DNA of 64,000 nucleotides from Litorimonas sp963972195 (GCA_963972195.1 CAXATH010000001.1:422374-486373); one strand, 5' to 3'. Positions 44,062 through 53,391 are shown, numbered from the stretch's first letter. Numbers and translations are program-made. The notes: generated by a model from the letters alone, not told the origin.

Positions 44062-45720
44062 CTACCGATCGAATTTCACGAATTTCAGCTTTTTCGGCAT
44101 ATCCGCATCAGGACCAAGACGGCGTTTCTTGTCTTCGATATAGTCAGCGAAGTTGCCTTCAAACCATTCCACATGGCTGTCGCCTTCATAAGCCAGGATG
44201 TGCGTTGCAACGCGGTCGAGGAAGAAACGGTCATGGGAAATCACCACGGCGCAGCCCGGGAACTTCTCTAGCGCCACCTCAAGAGAGGCCAAGGTTTCGC
44301 GGTCTAGATCGTTGGTCGGCTCATCGAGCAACAGCAAGTTGGCCGGCTTCGTTAGCATTTTCGCGAGATTGACGCGGTTACGCTCCCCGCCGGAGAGCTG
44401 TCCGACATTTTTCTGTTGGTCTGTTCCCTTGAAGTTAAAGGCGCCGACATAGGCTCGGCTTGGCACTTCGCGTTTGCCCATATGGATGATGTCGAGACCA
44501 TCGGAAATTGCTTCCCAGATATTTTTGGAATTATCCAGCGCGTCGCGGTTTTGATCCACATAGCCAAGCTCGACCGTTTCACCGACTTTAAACTCACCCT
44601 CATCAGGCGTTTCTTCGCCCGTGATCATTTTGAACAAGGTCGTTTTACCCGCCCCGTTCGGACCGATAACGCCGACAATGCCGCCGCGCGGCAATTTGAA
44701 GGATAGGTCCTTGATGAGAAGCTTTTCCCCAAACCCTTTGGAAACATTTTTGGCTTCAACCACCACATTACCAAGACGCTCGCCCATTGGAATGCGGATA
44801 TCCGCGTGGGAAACAACTTCGTTTTCGGCCTCGTCGCGCAGATTCTCATAAGCACTGATCCGCGCCTTTGACTTTGTCTGGCGGGCTTTCGGGTTGGAGC
44901 GGATCCATTCCAGCTCTTTCTTGAGCGCTTTGGTTTTGGAATCGGCTTCGCGGCCTTCCTGATCCATACGTTTGGCTTTCGCGTCGAGCCAGGAGGAGTA
45001 ATTGCCTTCATGCGGATAGGTTTTGCCGCGATCGACTTCGAGCGTCCAGTTTGTGATATTGTCTAGGAAGTAGCGATCATGGGTAATCAGAATGATCGCG
45101 CCTTTGTAATTGACCAGATAGTTTTCCAGCCACGCAACCGTTTCCGCGTCCAAATGGTTGGTCGGTTCGTCAAGCAAGAGAAGGTCAGGTTTGGACAGCA
45201 ATAGCTGACACAGCGCCACACGGCGTGCCTCCCCGCCAGAGAGATTATCTACGGGAGAATCTTTGGGCGGGCAGCGCAGAGCCTGCATCGCCATTTCGAT
45301 TTTGGAATCGATGTCCCAGGCATCGCGGCCATCGACTTTTTCTTGGAGCGCCGTCATTTCTTCCATCAACTCGTCGGAATAGTCCTCGGCCATTTTCATG
45401 GCGACTTCGTTATAGGTGTCAAAAATTTTCTTGTCTTCGCAGCCCTCAATGACATTGCCCCAAACATCTTTGGACGTATCCAGACGCGGCTCCTGCGGCA
45501 GATAGCCAACCTTTACGCCTTCCGCGGCCCAATGCTCGCCGGTCACTTCGGTATCGACGCCCGCCATGACTTTCATCAGAGTAGATTTACCTGCGCCGTT
45601 TACACCAATGAGGCCGATTTTGGCATCCGGGTAGAATGACAGGTGAACATTGTCGAGAATGGTCTTATTGCCGAATTTCTTCGTGAGACCTTGCATGTGG
45701 TAGCAAAATTGGCGGGCCAT
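44062..45720 (-). CDS. ettA: energy-dependent translational throttle protein EttA (ABC-F)
   Basis: Ribosome-binding ABC-F ATPase that acts at the E site and gates early elongation according to ATP/ADP. It has two ABC domains. The first has Walker A GVNGAGKST (about residue 37), signature LSGGEARRVALCQ and Walker B LLLLDEPTNHLD. The second has GPNGAGKTT, LSGGERNRVNLAK and LLLLDEPTNDLD. The inter-domain linker is basic (the P-site tRNA interaction motif region, RSNPKARQTKSKARISAYE), and the EttA-type arm is present in domain 1. 552 residues, as in E. coli EttA. Confidence 0.95.
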   Translation of the reverse strand: MARQFCYHMQGLTKKFGNKTILDNVHLSFYPDAKIGLIGVNGAGKSTLMKVMAGVDTEVTGEHWAAEGVKVGYLPQEPRLDTSKDVWGNVIEGCEDKKIFDTYNEVAMKMAEDYSDELMEEMTALQEKVDGRDAWDIDSKIEMAMQALRCPPKDSPVDNLSGGEARRVALCQLLLSKPDLLLLDEPTNHLDAETVAWLENYLVNYKGAIILITHDRYFLDNITNWTLEVDRGKTYPHEGNYSSWLDAKAKRMDQEGREADSKTKALKKELEWIRSNPKARQTKSKARISAYENLRDEAENEVVSHADIRIPMGERLGNVVVEAKNVSKGFGEKLLIKDLSFKLPRGGIVGVIGPNGAGKTTLFKMITGEETPDEGEFKVGETVELGYVDQNRDALDNSKNIWEAISDGLDIIHMGKREVPSRAYVGAFNFKGTDQQKNVGQLSGGERNRVNLAKMLTKPANLLLLDEPTNDLDRETLASLEVALEKFPGCAVVISHDRFFLDRVATHILAYEGDSHVEWFEGNFADYIEDKKRRLGPDADMPKKLKFVKFDR

Positions 45721-45820
45721 AGAGCGCTCTTATAATCGGGGTAAAATTTGAGCGCGATATGCGGCGATTACGCCTAAAATGCAAGGGTTAGTCGTCAGTG
45801 AAGTGAATAACGCCGCGCCT

Positions 45821-46273
45821 TTAGGGCTCTATTTCATCGGTCGGCATTTTCCAGGACAGACAGGCCACAGGAACCAGCACAACAAACATGGCGGAGCACC
45901 AAAAGAGAAAACCCCATATCTCGCCGCCATTGGAAATCAGATTGTTTTTCGACAGAATCCCGAAGGTCAAAAACAGAAGGAGTGTGGCCCCGCCCAAAAT
46001 ATAATAGGCCGTTTGATAAGCCTTGGCTCTCAAGTCTCTCTCCATATCGTCAAGGCGTTTGCCACCGGAAATGCGGTACACACCGGTCCTTTGCAGTACG
46101 CAGACGGCAATGGTTGCAATAGCAAATGAGACATACGCTGCGACGATAATGTCCAGAAAATAAAAGCCGACTCCGGTGAAGACGAAGGCCAGAGCTAAAG
46201 AACTTAAAGTCCGGGCTTCGGCAACGCGCATACGAGCCGTTTTTGGAGTGCAGGCGTTTAGTGTATTTGACAT
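45821..46273 (-). CDS. hypothetical inner-membrane protein paired with an XRE regulator
   Basis: Not recognised. 150 residues with about four hydrophobic segments (near residues 22-40, 42-62, 90-106 and 118-138). A cytoplasmic loop lies between the second and third (QRTGVYRISGGKRLDDMERDLRAKAYQTAYY). It begins nine bases after the stop of the upstream XRE regulator, so the pair is one operon. Small HTH/membrane-protein pairs of this kind are widespread but mostly uncharacterised. Confidence 0.75.
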   Translation of the reverse strand: MSNTLNACTPKTARMRVAEARTLSSLALAFVFTGVGFYFLDIIVAAYVSFAIATIAVCVLQRTGVYRISGGKRLDDMERDLRAKAYQTAYYILGGATLLLFLTFGILSKNNLISNGGEIWGFLFWCSAMFVVLVPVACLSWKMPTDEIEP

Positions 46274-46282
46274 AATTGTCTC

Positions 46283-46525
46283 CTATTCCGCCGCGCGTTT
46301 CGCGGCTAATTCTTCGGCTAATGTTTTGAAGGGGCGGGGGCTGAAGGCCATATCTATGGGCACTTCGAAAAACTCCGCGAGCTTGAAGGCCAGCTCAAGC
46401 GAAGCATTGTAGTCACCCCGTTCCAGATAGCCGATAGTCTGAAAGTTCACATCCACAGCATCGGCAAGATCTTTACGGGATAAGCCACGCTCTGTGCGCA
46501 ATATTTTAATGCGGTTATAAATCAT
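46283..46525 (-). CDS. XRE-family transcriptional regulator
   Basis: An 80-residue protein almost entirely made of a Cro/C1-type helix-turn-helix (NRIKILRTERGLSRKDLADAVDVNFQTIGYLERGDYNASLELAFKLAEFFEVPIDMAF). I choose the ATG at 46525 (MIYNRIKIL), which is the family start. The longer frame adds 25 unrelated residues that run through the operator region. It heads the operon with the membrane protein and probably regulates it. Confidence 0.88.
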   Translation of the reverse strand: MIYNRIKILRTERGLSRKDLADAVDVNFQTIGYLERGDYNASLELAFKLAEFFEVPIDMAFSPRPFKTLAEELAAKRAAE

Positions 46526-46567
46526 AATGTTGTATATACACAACACATTGAATGTATCAACAACATT
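46526..46567. promoter_or_regulatory. TGTTGT/ACAACA inverted repeats, putative operator of the XRE gene
   Basis: TGTTGT-N6-ACAACA occupies 46528-46545, directly before the XRE start, and a second ACAACATT arm at 46560-46567 mirrors AATGTTGT at 46526-46533. Nested inverted repeats next to a Cro/C1-type gene suggest autoregulation. Confidence 0.45.
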
Positions 46568-46676
46568 ATCCTTTATTTTCACAAGAGTGATCATAAGCAC
46601 TTATCTTCAAAGGAAATTTTTCACTTAAAAGGGACGGTGACTTGACTCTTTTCCCGCACTGCCCGACCACGCTCTC

Positions 46677-47474
46677 ATGAAAATTGCGACTTGGAATGTG
46701 AACTCGATTAAGGCGCGGATGCACGCGGTCACGGCGTGGCTGGAAGAAGCCAAGCCGGATATTGCCTGTCTTCAGGAAATCAAAACCGTGGATGACGCTT
46801 TCCCGCTCATGGAAATCGAAGCCCTCGGCTATAACGTCGCGATACATGGCCAGAAAAGCTATAACGGGGTGGCTATTCTCTCCAAACTCCCCTTTGACGA
46901 GGTCTCGCCCCGCCTCCCCGGCGATGACGAAGATGAGCAGGCGCGTTATCTCGAAGTGGTGGTCAGCGGCCAGGACGGCCCCGTGCGTGTGGCCTCCATC
47001 TATTTGCCAAACGGCAATCCGGTTTTAGACGACCCGATGGAAAGCCCGAAATATACCTATAAGCTCGGTTGGATGGCCCGCCTGAAAACCCATGCGGCGG
47101 AGCTTTTAAAGAACGAAGAGCCGCTCATTCTGGCAGGCGATTACAATGTCATTCCGCGCGCAGGCGATACGCATGACCCCAAAGCCTGGTGGGGCGATGC
47201 CCTTTACCGCCCCGAAACCCTGCAGGCTTTTCAAGCCCTAAAGTATCTGGGCCTGACTGAAATGTTTGAACAGTTTGACGGGCGCGACGGGCAATATAGT
47301 TTCTGGGATTATCAAGGCGGCGCGTGGCCGAACAATCTCGGCATCCGCATCGACCATCTCTTGCTATCACCCCAGGCCGCGGACAAAGCCAAAGGCATCG
47401 TCATTCACCGTCATGTCCGCGAAGGCCAGAAGCCGTCCGATCACGTGCCGGTCATGGGCGAGTTTGACCTTTAA
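46677..47474 (+). CDS. xth: exodeoxyribonuclease III (AP endonuclease)
   Basis: Base-excision repair nuclease of the exonuclease-endonuclease-phosphatase fold. Conserved motifs are MKIATWNVNSIKAR, CLQEIKT with the metal-binding Glu, YNGVAILSK, AGDYNVIPR (Asp-Asn catalytic pair), FWDYQ and the final SDHVPVMGEF with catalytic Asp-His. 265 residues, normal for the family. Its TAA stop overlaps the TAA of the convergent DUF3137 gene (TTAA). Confidence 0.95.
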   Translation: MKIATWNVNSIKARMHAVTAWLEEAKPDIACLQEIKTVDDAFPLMEIEALGYNVAIHGQKSYNGVAILSKLPFDEVSPRLPGDDEDEQARYLEVVVSGQDGPVRVASIYLPNGNPVLDDPMESPKYTYKLGWMARLKTHAAELLKNEEPLILAGDYNVIPRAGDTHDPKAWWGDALYRPETLQAFQALKYLGLTEMFEQFDGRDGQYSFWDYQGGAWPNNLGIRIDHLLLSPQAADKAKGIVIHRHVREGQKPSDHVPVMGEFDL

Positions 47475-48373
47475 ACTCGGGGACGGAGCAGACCCCATAA
47501 AGCGGGGTCGACCATGTCCGATCCCGTTTCAGTCATGAAATTAGGGCGGGCAGAGGTTTTAATCGTTCCGTTTCCTATGGCTTCATCCACAGCGGCTTCG
47601 ACAGCTGCAATTCGGGCGTCGTAAAACTCGCGGCGTTCAGCCTGTATCTCGTTTTCCGTCTTGGCCCGAGCGCAGGCGTGAAGCGCGTCCATATCCGCCA
47701 GCAAGCCGAACACGAGCTTCATTTCCTTGCAAATGGCTGATTTCGCTTCCTCCGCGCTTCGGGCGCGTCGATCTGAACCGAACTGAACCTCTTCTCCGAG
47801 CGGGAGCAGCGCATGCATCCGGTTCCCGAGAAACGCTATTTGCAATCCGTTGAAAATATCGTCTCCCTCAAAATCCAAAAGGCGCTGCATAAAATCAGGC
47901 GTCATGAGACTTCGTCCCTCAACCTGGTCATCGGAATAGACTTCGAACAAAGCTTCAAACCCGGCATCGACCAGCCTGACACGCGACATATCCTGAAGCG
48001 TTTTGGGGTTAAGAATTCCTGCATCCCGCACAATCACCGTTCGGCCCAGAAACCCCGCATAGTGATCGACACTGATGAGAAGCCCCGAAAACCCGTGGCC
48101 TGAAAAACGTGCAAACGGCTCTTCCAGATTTTGCTCTGTATCCCTCGCGGAAATTTCCAAAATCTCAAAAGACAGGTCGCGATAGCCTTTGCCCATAATA
48201 TGGCCGTTACAGCGGAAAAGCCCGCTTGGACTGCGGAGCATTCCGGTCGCATTCAATAAGGGTAGGATGGGCGGCGGTACGGATTTCGCGCGGTACTGCC
48301 AGCCGAATACGTCATAAAGCTGAACGCGGAGCGCCTGCAAATCTTGCGGAGTTTCAAAAGAGAAAGCCGTCAT
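47471..48373 (-). CDS. DUF3137 family protein
   Basis: 300-residue protein of unknown function. It resembles DUF3137 by FARFSGHGFSGLLISVDHYAGFLGRTVI (about residues 88-115) and EVYSDDQVEGRSLMTPDFMQRLLDFE (about 145-170). No clear membrane segment is visible at the N-terminus, unlike many family members, which have two. The C-terminal helix region (ALHACARAKTENEIQAERREFYDARIAAVEAAVDEA) is probably coiled coil. It is convergent with xth and lies just downstream of valS. Confidence 0.75.
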   Translation of the reverse strand: MTAFSFETPQDLQALRVQLYDVFGWQYRAKSVPPPILPLLNATGMLRSPSGLFRCNGHIMGKGYRDLSFEILEISARDTEQNLEEPFARFSGHGFSGLLISVDHYAGFLGRTVIVRDAGILNPKTLQDMSRVRLVDAGFEALFEVYSDDQVEGRSLMTPDFMQRLLDFEGDDIFNGLQIAFLGNRMHALLPLGEEVQFGSDRRARSAEEAKSAICKEMKLVFGLLADMDALHACARAKTENEIQAERREFYDARIAAVEAAVDEAIGNGTIKTSARPNFMTETGSDMVDPALWGLLRPRV

Positions 48374-48425
48374 AAAGACGGCTTACCTTGATAAGTTTAA
48401 AGTTGGGTTAGGGCTTTCTCTCCCC

Positions 48426-51401
48426 TTAGCCAAGGCCCGCCAGCGCTTCTTTCAGCTTTTCCTGCTCGGCGACGTAATCGGCGCGGCGTTCTTTTTGTAA
48501 AGCCACTACCTTTTCCGGCGCTTTGGCGACAAAGGCTTCATTGCTCAATTTCTTATCGATTTTATCGATTTCGTCCTGGGCCTTGTCGATCTCCTTATTC
48601 AGGCGCGCGCGTTCGGCGTCCAAATCAATGAGGCCTTCTAGCGGGATGGCATAGGTCACCCCGTCCACAACCGTTTGCAGCGCGCCTTGCGGCGCGGCCT
48701 CGGCGGTTTTGACTTCCGCCACACGCGCCATGGGCGAGAGTTGCGGTGCGTAATAAGACAGGCGCGGATCCAGATCACCTGAAAGCATTAAGAGGTCGGC
48801 TTTCTTGGCTGGCGGAATATTCATATCAGATCGGACAGAGCGAATATTCGTGATGAGGGTTTGCAGCCACTCAATTTCCTCTGTCGCATGAACATGGAAC
48901 AGGTCTTCCCCAAATTCGGGCCAAGCCGCGACGATCAAATGGCTTTCGCGGCGGGCGTCAATTTTATCCCACATTTCTTCGGTGATGAAAGGCATGAAGG
49001 GATGCAGAAGTTTCAGGATTTGGTCGAGCACCCAGGCAAAGGTCGCTTGCGTTTCCTCTTTGGCAGACCCATCGGACCCTGAAAGAAGCGGTTTGGTTAG
49101 TTCCAGGTACCAGCTACAGAAGGTGTCCCAGGCGAATTTATAGGCGGCATCGGCCGCATCGTTAAATCGGTAGGCATCAATGCAGCGGGACACTTCCTGC
49201 GCCGTCTTGACCGTTTCGGACACAATCCACTGATTGATCGGGATAATTGTATCGGACGGGTCAAAGGTGACCGTCGGTTTACATCCATTCATCTGGCCAA
49301 AATTGGCGGCAGACCAGAGCTTGGTACCGAAATTGCGATAACCCGCAATGCGTTCGACAGACAGGCGGATATTGCGCCCCTGCCCGGCTTGCGACGCCAG
49401 AGCAAAGCGCAGGGCGTCCGCGCCGTAAGCTTCGAATCCGTCCGGATATTGCTTGCGCGTCGCTTTCTCGATTTGCGGGGCTTTTTCCGGGTTTTTCAAT
49501 CCACGTGTGCGCTTAGCCACCAACTCATCCGCGCTCACCCCATCAATCAGATCGAGCGGGTCGAGCGTATTGCCGACGGATTTGGACATTTTCTTGCCCG
49601 CTTCGTCGAGAACAAGCGCGTGAATATAAACGTCATCAAACGGCACTTCGTCCATGAAATAAAGCCCCTGCATCATCATCCGCGCCACCCAGAAAAAGAT
49701 GATGTCAAAGGCGGTAACGAGGACGGAGGTCGGGTAGAAACGTTCGAGTTCTTCGGTCTGTTCGGGCCAACCGAGAGTCGAGAACGGCCAGAGACCGGAG
49801 GAGAACCAGGTGTCCAGAACGTCTGAATCTTGAACAAGAGTTACTGAATTAATTTTTCCTGATGAGGTACCAACACCATAGGTCATCCCTGACCGTTGAT
49901 CCTTTTGTGAAAATGATACTTCGACTTCGTTACCATATATTTCTTTGCACTTCTCAATAGCTTGTTGCTTATCAAAGGCGACTATTATTTCCTCGGGTCC
50001 ATTATCCGCTTTATCGGGCTGAAAGTTTCTATTCGGACCATACCAAGCCGGGATTTGATGTCCCCACCATAATTGCCGGGAGATACACCAAGGCTGTATA
50101 TTCTCCATCCAGTGGTCATAGGTCTTCTTCCAGTTTTCAGGGACAAAGTTGGTTGACCCGTCGGCAACTTTCGCCATCGCCTCACCGGCCATTTTATCGG
50201 CCGCGACAAACCATTGGTCGGTCAGCATGGGTTCAATGACCACACCCGAGCGGTCGCCAATCGGTTGCTGGATTTTCTTGTCTTCGATCTTAATGAGCAA
50301 GCCTTCGGCGTCGATATCCTCGACCACGGCCTTGCGCGCCTTGAACCGATCCATGCCGACATATTTCTCCGGCATGACGGCGTTTCCGTCTTTGTCCTCG
50401 CTGGCGATCATGACGCCTTTTTCATCCATGAGCGAGTACATCGGAATGTCGTTCCGCTTGGCGACTTCGTAATCGTTGAAGTCATGCGCGCCCGTAATTT
50501 TTACCGCGCCGGAGCCAAAATCCATATCGGGATATTCATCCGTGATGATCGGGATCAAACGGTTGGCGAGCGGCAGACGCACCTTTTTTCCGACAATCGA
50601 GGCGTAGCGTTCATCGTCAGGATGAACCGCCACCGCGCCGTCGCCGAGCATGGTTTCAGGACGTGTCGTGGCGATGGAAATATAATCGCGCTCTTCCGTC
50701 AGCGTGACGTTTCCGTCCTCGTCTTTTTCGACATAGGTATAGGTCTCGCCGCCGTCGAGCGGATATTTGAAGTGCCAGAAGTGACCGTCTTTTTCGATAT
50801 TCTCGACTTCCAGATCGGAAATTGCCGTCTGGAAATGCGGGTCCCAATTGACCAGACGCTTGTCGCGGTAAATCAGCCCGTCATTATACATATCGACGAA
50901 AGCCTTGGTGATAGCCTCCGCCATTTTATCGCTGTCATCGTCCGGATCGCCAAGGGTGAATTTCTCGCGCGACCAGTCGCAAGAGGAGCCGAGGCGGCGA
51001 AGCTGCGTTGTGATGTTGTCGCCGCTTTCTTTTTTCCACGCCCAGACATGGTTCAGAAAGTCTTCGCGGGTCATGTCTTTGCGCGCTTTGCCCTCGCCGG
51101 CGAGTTTGCGCTCCACTACCATTTGCGTGGCAATGCCCGCATGGTCGGCGCCCGGCTGCCATAACACGGCTTTACCTTTCATCCGGTTATACCGAACCAG
51201 AATGTCCTGAATCGTATTATTGACCGCATGGCCCATATGCAGGCTGCCCGTCACATTGGGCGGCGGGATCACGATTGAGAAATTATCGTCCTTAGTGTCG
51301 CCAGCTTTGGCCGGACGCGGTTTGAACGCGCCGCTTTCCTCCCACATTTTATAAAGGCGCTGCTCCGCCTCTTTCGGATCGAAATTTTTCTCTAACATCA
51401 C
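48426..51401 (-). CDS. valS: valyl-tRNA synthetase
   Basis: Class I aminoacyl-tRNA synthetase charging tRNA-Val. The HIGH-type motif is PNVTGSLHMGHA (about residue 55) and the KMSKS motif is KKMSKSVGN. The editing domain includes TTRPETMLGDGAVAVHP, and the C-terminal coiled coil (LDAERARLNKEIDKAQDEIDKIDKKL) is typical of ValRS. 991 residues is somewhat long. A roughly 40-residue segment before DVLDTWFSSGLWPF (bases about 49830-49980) looks inserted and is AT-richer than its surroundings. It lies downstream of popZ, as in other alphaproteobacteria. Confidence 0.97.
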   Translation of the reverse strand: MMLEKNFDPKEAEQRLYKMWEESGAFKPRPAKAGDTKDDNFSIVIPPPNVTGSLHMGHAVNNTIQDILVRYNRMKGKAVLWQPGADHAGIATQMVVERKLAGEGKARKDMTREDFLNHVWAWKKESGDNITTQLRRLGSSCDWSREKFTLGDPDDDSDKMAEAITKAFVDMYNDGLIYRDKRLVNWDPHFQTAISDLEVENIEKDGHFWHFKYPLDGGETYTYVEKDEDGNVTLTEERDYISIATTRPETMLGDGAVAVHPDDERYASIVGKKVRLPLANRLIPIITDEYPDMDFGSGAVKITGAHDFNDYEVAKRNDIPMYSLMDEKGVMIASEDKDGNAVMPEKYVGMDRFKARKAVVEDIDAEGLLIKIEDKKIQQPIGDRSGVVIEPMLTDQWFVAADKMAGEAMAKVADGSTNFVPENWKKTYDHWMENIQPWCISRQLWWGHQIPAWYGPNRNFQPDKADNGPEEIIVAFDKQQAIEKCKEIYGNEVEVSFSQKDQRSGMTYGVGTSSGKINSVTLVQDSDVLDTWFSSGLWPFSTLGWPEQTEELERFYPTSVLVTAFDIIFFWVARMMMQGLYFMDEVPFDDVYIHALVLDEAGKKMSKSVGNTLDPLDLIDGVSADELVAKRTRGLKNPEKAPQIEKATRKQYPDGFEAYGADALRFALASQAGQGRNIRLSVERIAGYRNFGTKLWSAANFGQMNGCKPTVTFDPSDTIIPINQWIVSETVKTAQEVSRCIDAYRFNDAADAAYKFAWDTFCSWYLELTKPLLSGSDGSAKEETQATFAWVLDQILKLLHPFMPFITEEMWDKIDARRESHLIVAAWPEFGEDLFHVHATEEIEWLQTLITNIRSVRSDMNIPPAKKADLLMLSGDLDPRLSYYAPQLSPMARVAEVKTAEAAPQGALQTVVDGVTYAIPLEGLIDLDAERARLNKEIDKAQDEIDKIDKKLSNEAFVAKAPEKVVALQKERRADYVAEQEKLKEALAGLG

Positions 51402-51432
51402 TTTACCTAAACAGATTGTTCGGGGCCTAAAT

Positions 51433-51489
51433 AAAAAACCCGCCTACCCGGCCACAGCATTGAAGCCTCGGCCAAGAAGACGGGGTTTA
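51433..51489 (-). terminator. probable Rho-independent terminator between popZ and valS
   Basis: On the minus strand AAACCCCG pairs imperfectly with CGGGTTT, inner GGCC/GGCC can pair, and the sequence ends in GGTTTTTTAT. The stem has bulges and a long loop, so efficiency is uncertain. Confidence 0.5.
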
Positions 51490-51525
51490 TCGCGCTCTGC
51501 CTCAAAAGAAAAGAGGCAGAGAAAT

Positions 51526-53328
51526 CTACTTACCGGAAGAAATCCGCTGAACTTCTTTCGTCACGGCGCGCTCAACAATGTCATTTAAATGTTCGTCCAG
51601 CCACTCTTTGAGCATGGGACGAAGCGCTTCCATGACGAGATCGCCAATGCGGTCACCCCGTTCGGCTTTGATGGCTTTTTCCTCAACCATGTTATTCAGA
51701 GATGCAAAGGCGTTGGACGCCGCTTCTCCGCTCACTTCGTCGAGAATTCTATCTTGATTTACGGCAGCTTTGGGCATGTCTGCAGTCTCCTTTGGGTTTG
51801 TTTTAGCAGAGATTTCGACGACATCAGCAGATGTCTGCACGTCCTCTGTAGATGTTTCAGCCGCTTCAGCCGAAGGGGTGTCCTTGGCTGTATTCTGGGT
51901 ATTATCGGTTCTTAAGCCAGTCTGGTCGTCCGCCGTTTGGGCGGCGCTGAGTTTTGCTTCCGCTTCTTCTGCGTCATGTTCCGCCTCGCCCGCAATTTCC
52001 ATCAGGCTGGAAATCAACGATTGCGCCGTAACCTGAACTTCAAGCTCTTCTTCCGCCTTTTCGGGCTCGTTATCTTCGATCAGAGAATCCAGAGGGTCTT
52101 CATCAAGTGTCTCAGAAGAATAAACTTCTTCGGCCTGCGTCAGCTCAACCTGACTTTCAGGCTCCGGAATTTCCAGATTTAGGTCCCCGTCCATTTCATC
52201 GTCGAGGCCCATGTTAATGATCTCATCCAGAATATCGGAATCATCAAAATCCGGTTTTATAATATCGGCGTCATTTTCAGATTTCTGAGTCTGCGCCGTA
52301 ACTTCTTGCGAGTCCGAACCTGTTTCAGAGCCTGAATCCTCTGCGACATCACCTTCAAAACTTTGTTCCAGAATATCGCCGATATCCGGCATCTCTTCAT
52401 GGCTCTCAGACGAAACTTGAGTATCTTCGAGCGCAGCCGTTTCAGATGATGACAGGGTCTCTGCCTCAGGTTCTGTCAAATCCGCCATGAGGGATTTGAC
52501 CATATCCATATCCGCCTCATCCGAATGGAAAGCGGGCTTGTCCTGAGACCCGCCTTGAGGGCTTACAGTTGGCGCGTCGGACGCAGGGGCCGTTTTTGGC
52601 TCTTCCGCTGCCTCTTCCAGCATCTCATCCAGGTCTTTTATCCCAAATGAATCATCCCCCGATTGCGGCTCATTCGAACTAGGGGCGGCCTCAGGTGATT
52701 TACTTTGCGGCGCGTCTGCCAACAAACCTTCGAGTTCATCAAAGAGACTATCATCGTCGTCTTCATCTTGAGACGCCAAATCAATGTGGTCCGAAAGGTC
52801 AAGTACATCGTCCAAGTCTTGCTCAGGCGCGACATTCTGCGCCTCGTTGCCAACGGTGAGACTTTCTTCTTCCTGTTCCGGAATTTCAATATCGAGCATA
52901 TCGGCCAGATCATCTGATTCACTAAAGCTTTGGAAAGAAAGGTTTTCTGCACTTTCGGGCGGTGTGGCGGCTTCGCTCAAAAGCGCTTCTATGTCCAGGT
53001 CAACGGTATCGTCCAAGTCATCGATAATCGCGTCAGAGCCGCCTTCCCCGCTATTCGCTTGTCCCCGTAAGGAGTGAAACACACTGTTCTCATCGTAATC
53101 TGCGGACGGCGCCAGAACGGTGTCCGACACCAGGCTGACCGGAGATAAGGCAGGATCTATTTCCGATGTTTGTTCTCTCGCATTTTCAGCGTCCAAAGCT
53201 CGCGGCGGCGCGATGTCCATTGTCTGGTCGTCATCGGCAATTATCTTCCGGATGGAATCCAGAATATCTTCCATGCTCGGTTCATCCGCGAGATGTGCCT
53301 GACCTGATTCAGATGTCGTTTCAGACAT
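51526..53328 (-). CDS. popZ: PopZ-family polar organising protein (DUF2497), enlarged
   Basis: PopZ self-assembles at the cell pole and anchors the origin via ParB and many cell-cycle regulators. The N-terminal helix (SMEDILDSIRKIIADDD, residues 18-34) and the C-terminal oligomerisation region (residues about 535-598, with GDLVMEALRPMLKEWLDEHLNDIVERAVTKEVQRI) match PopZ/DUF2497. Between them lies a roughly 490-residue highly acidic, low-complexity segment. Caulobacter PopZ is 177 residues, so the linker here is several times longer. It contains repeated DILD/DxLD-like hydrophobic-acidic motifs. Context pcm-tolC-popZ-valS supports the assignment. A CtrA-type site lies upstream. Confidence 0.88.
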   Translation of the reverse strand: MSETTSESGQAHLADEPSMEDILDSIRKIIADDDQTMDIAPPRALDAENAREQTSEIDPALSPVSLVSDTVLAPSADYDENSVFHSLRGQANSGEGGSDAIIDDLDDTVDLDIEALLSEAATPPESAENLSFQSFSESDDLADMLDIEIPEQEEESLTVGNEAQNVAPEQDLDDVLDLSDHIDLASQDEDDDDSLFDELEGLLADAPQSKSPEAAPSSNEPQSGDDSFGIKDLDEMLEEAAEEPKTAPASDAPTVSPQGGSQDKPAFHSDEADMDMVKSLMADLTEPEAETLSSSETAALEDTQVSSESHEEMPDIGDILEQSFEGDVAEDSGSETGSDSQEVTAQTQKSENDADIIKPDFDDSDILDEIINMGLDDEMDGDLNLEIPEPESQVELTQAEEVYSSETLDEDPLDSLIEDNEPEKAEEELEVQVTAQSLISSLMEIAGEAEHDAEEAEAKLSAAQTADDQTGLRTDNTQNTAKDTPSAEAAETSTEDVQTSADVVEISAKTNPKETADMPKAAVNQDRILDEVSGEAASNAFASLNNMVEEKAIKAERGDRIGDLVMEALRPMLKEWLDEHLNDIVERAVTKEVQRISSGK

Positions 53329-53391
53329 AGTGTCCCTAATTTCCCTGAATTCTAAAGTGAACCCGACTCAATACGCCTCCCCCAAGATGTA

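Noticed and set aside
46566..46847. 93-residue minus-strand frame over the start of xth
   Set aside because: Antisense to the conserved N-terminus of xth, with no supporting signals.
50214..51164. 316-residue plus-strand frame antisense to valS
   Set aside because: Its mirror is the conserved valS coding sequence. The composition is that of a shadow frame and there is no ribosome binding site or known motif.
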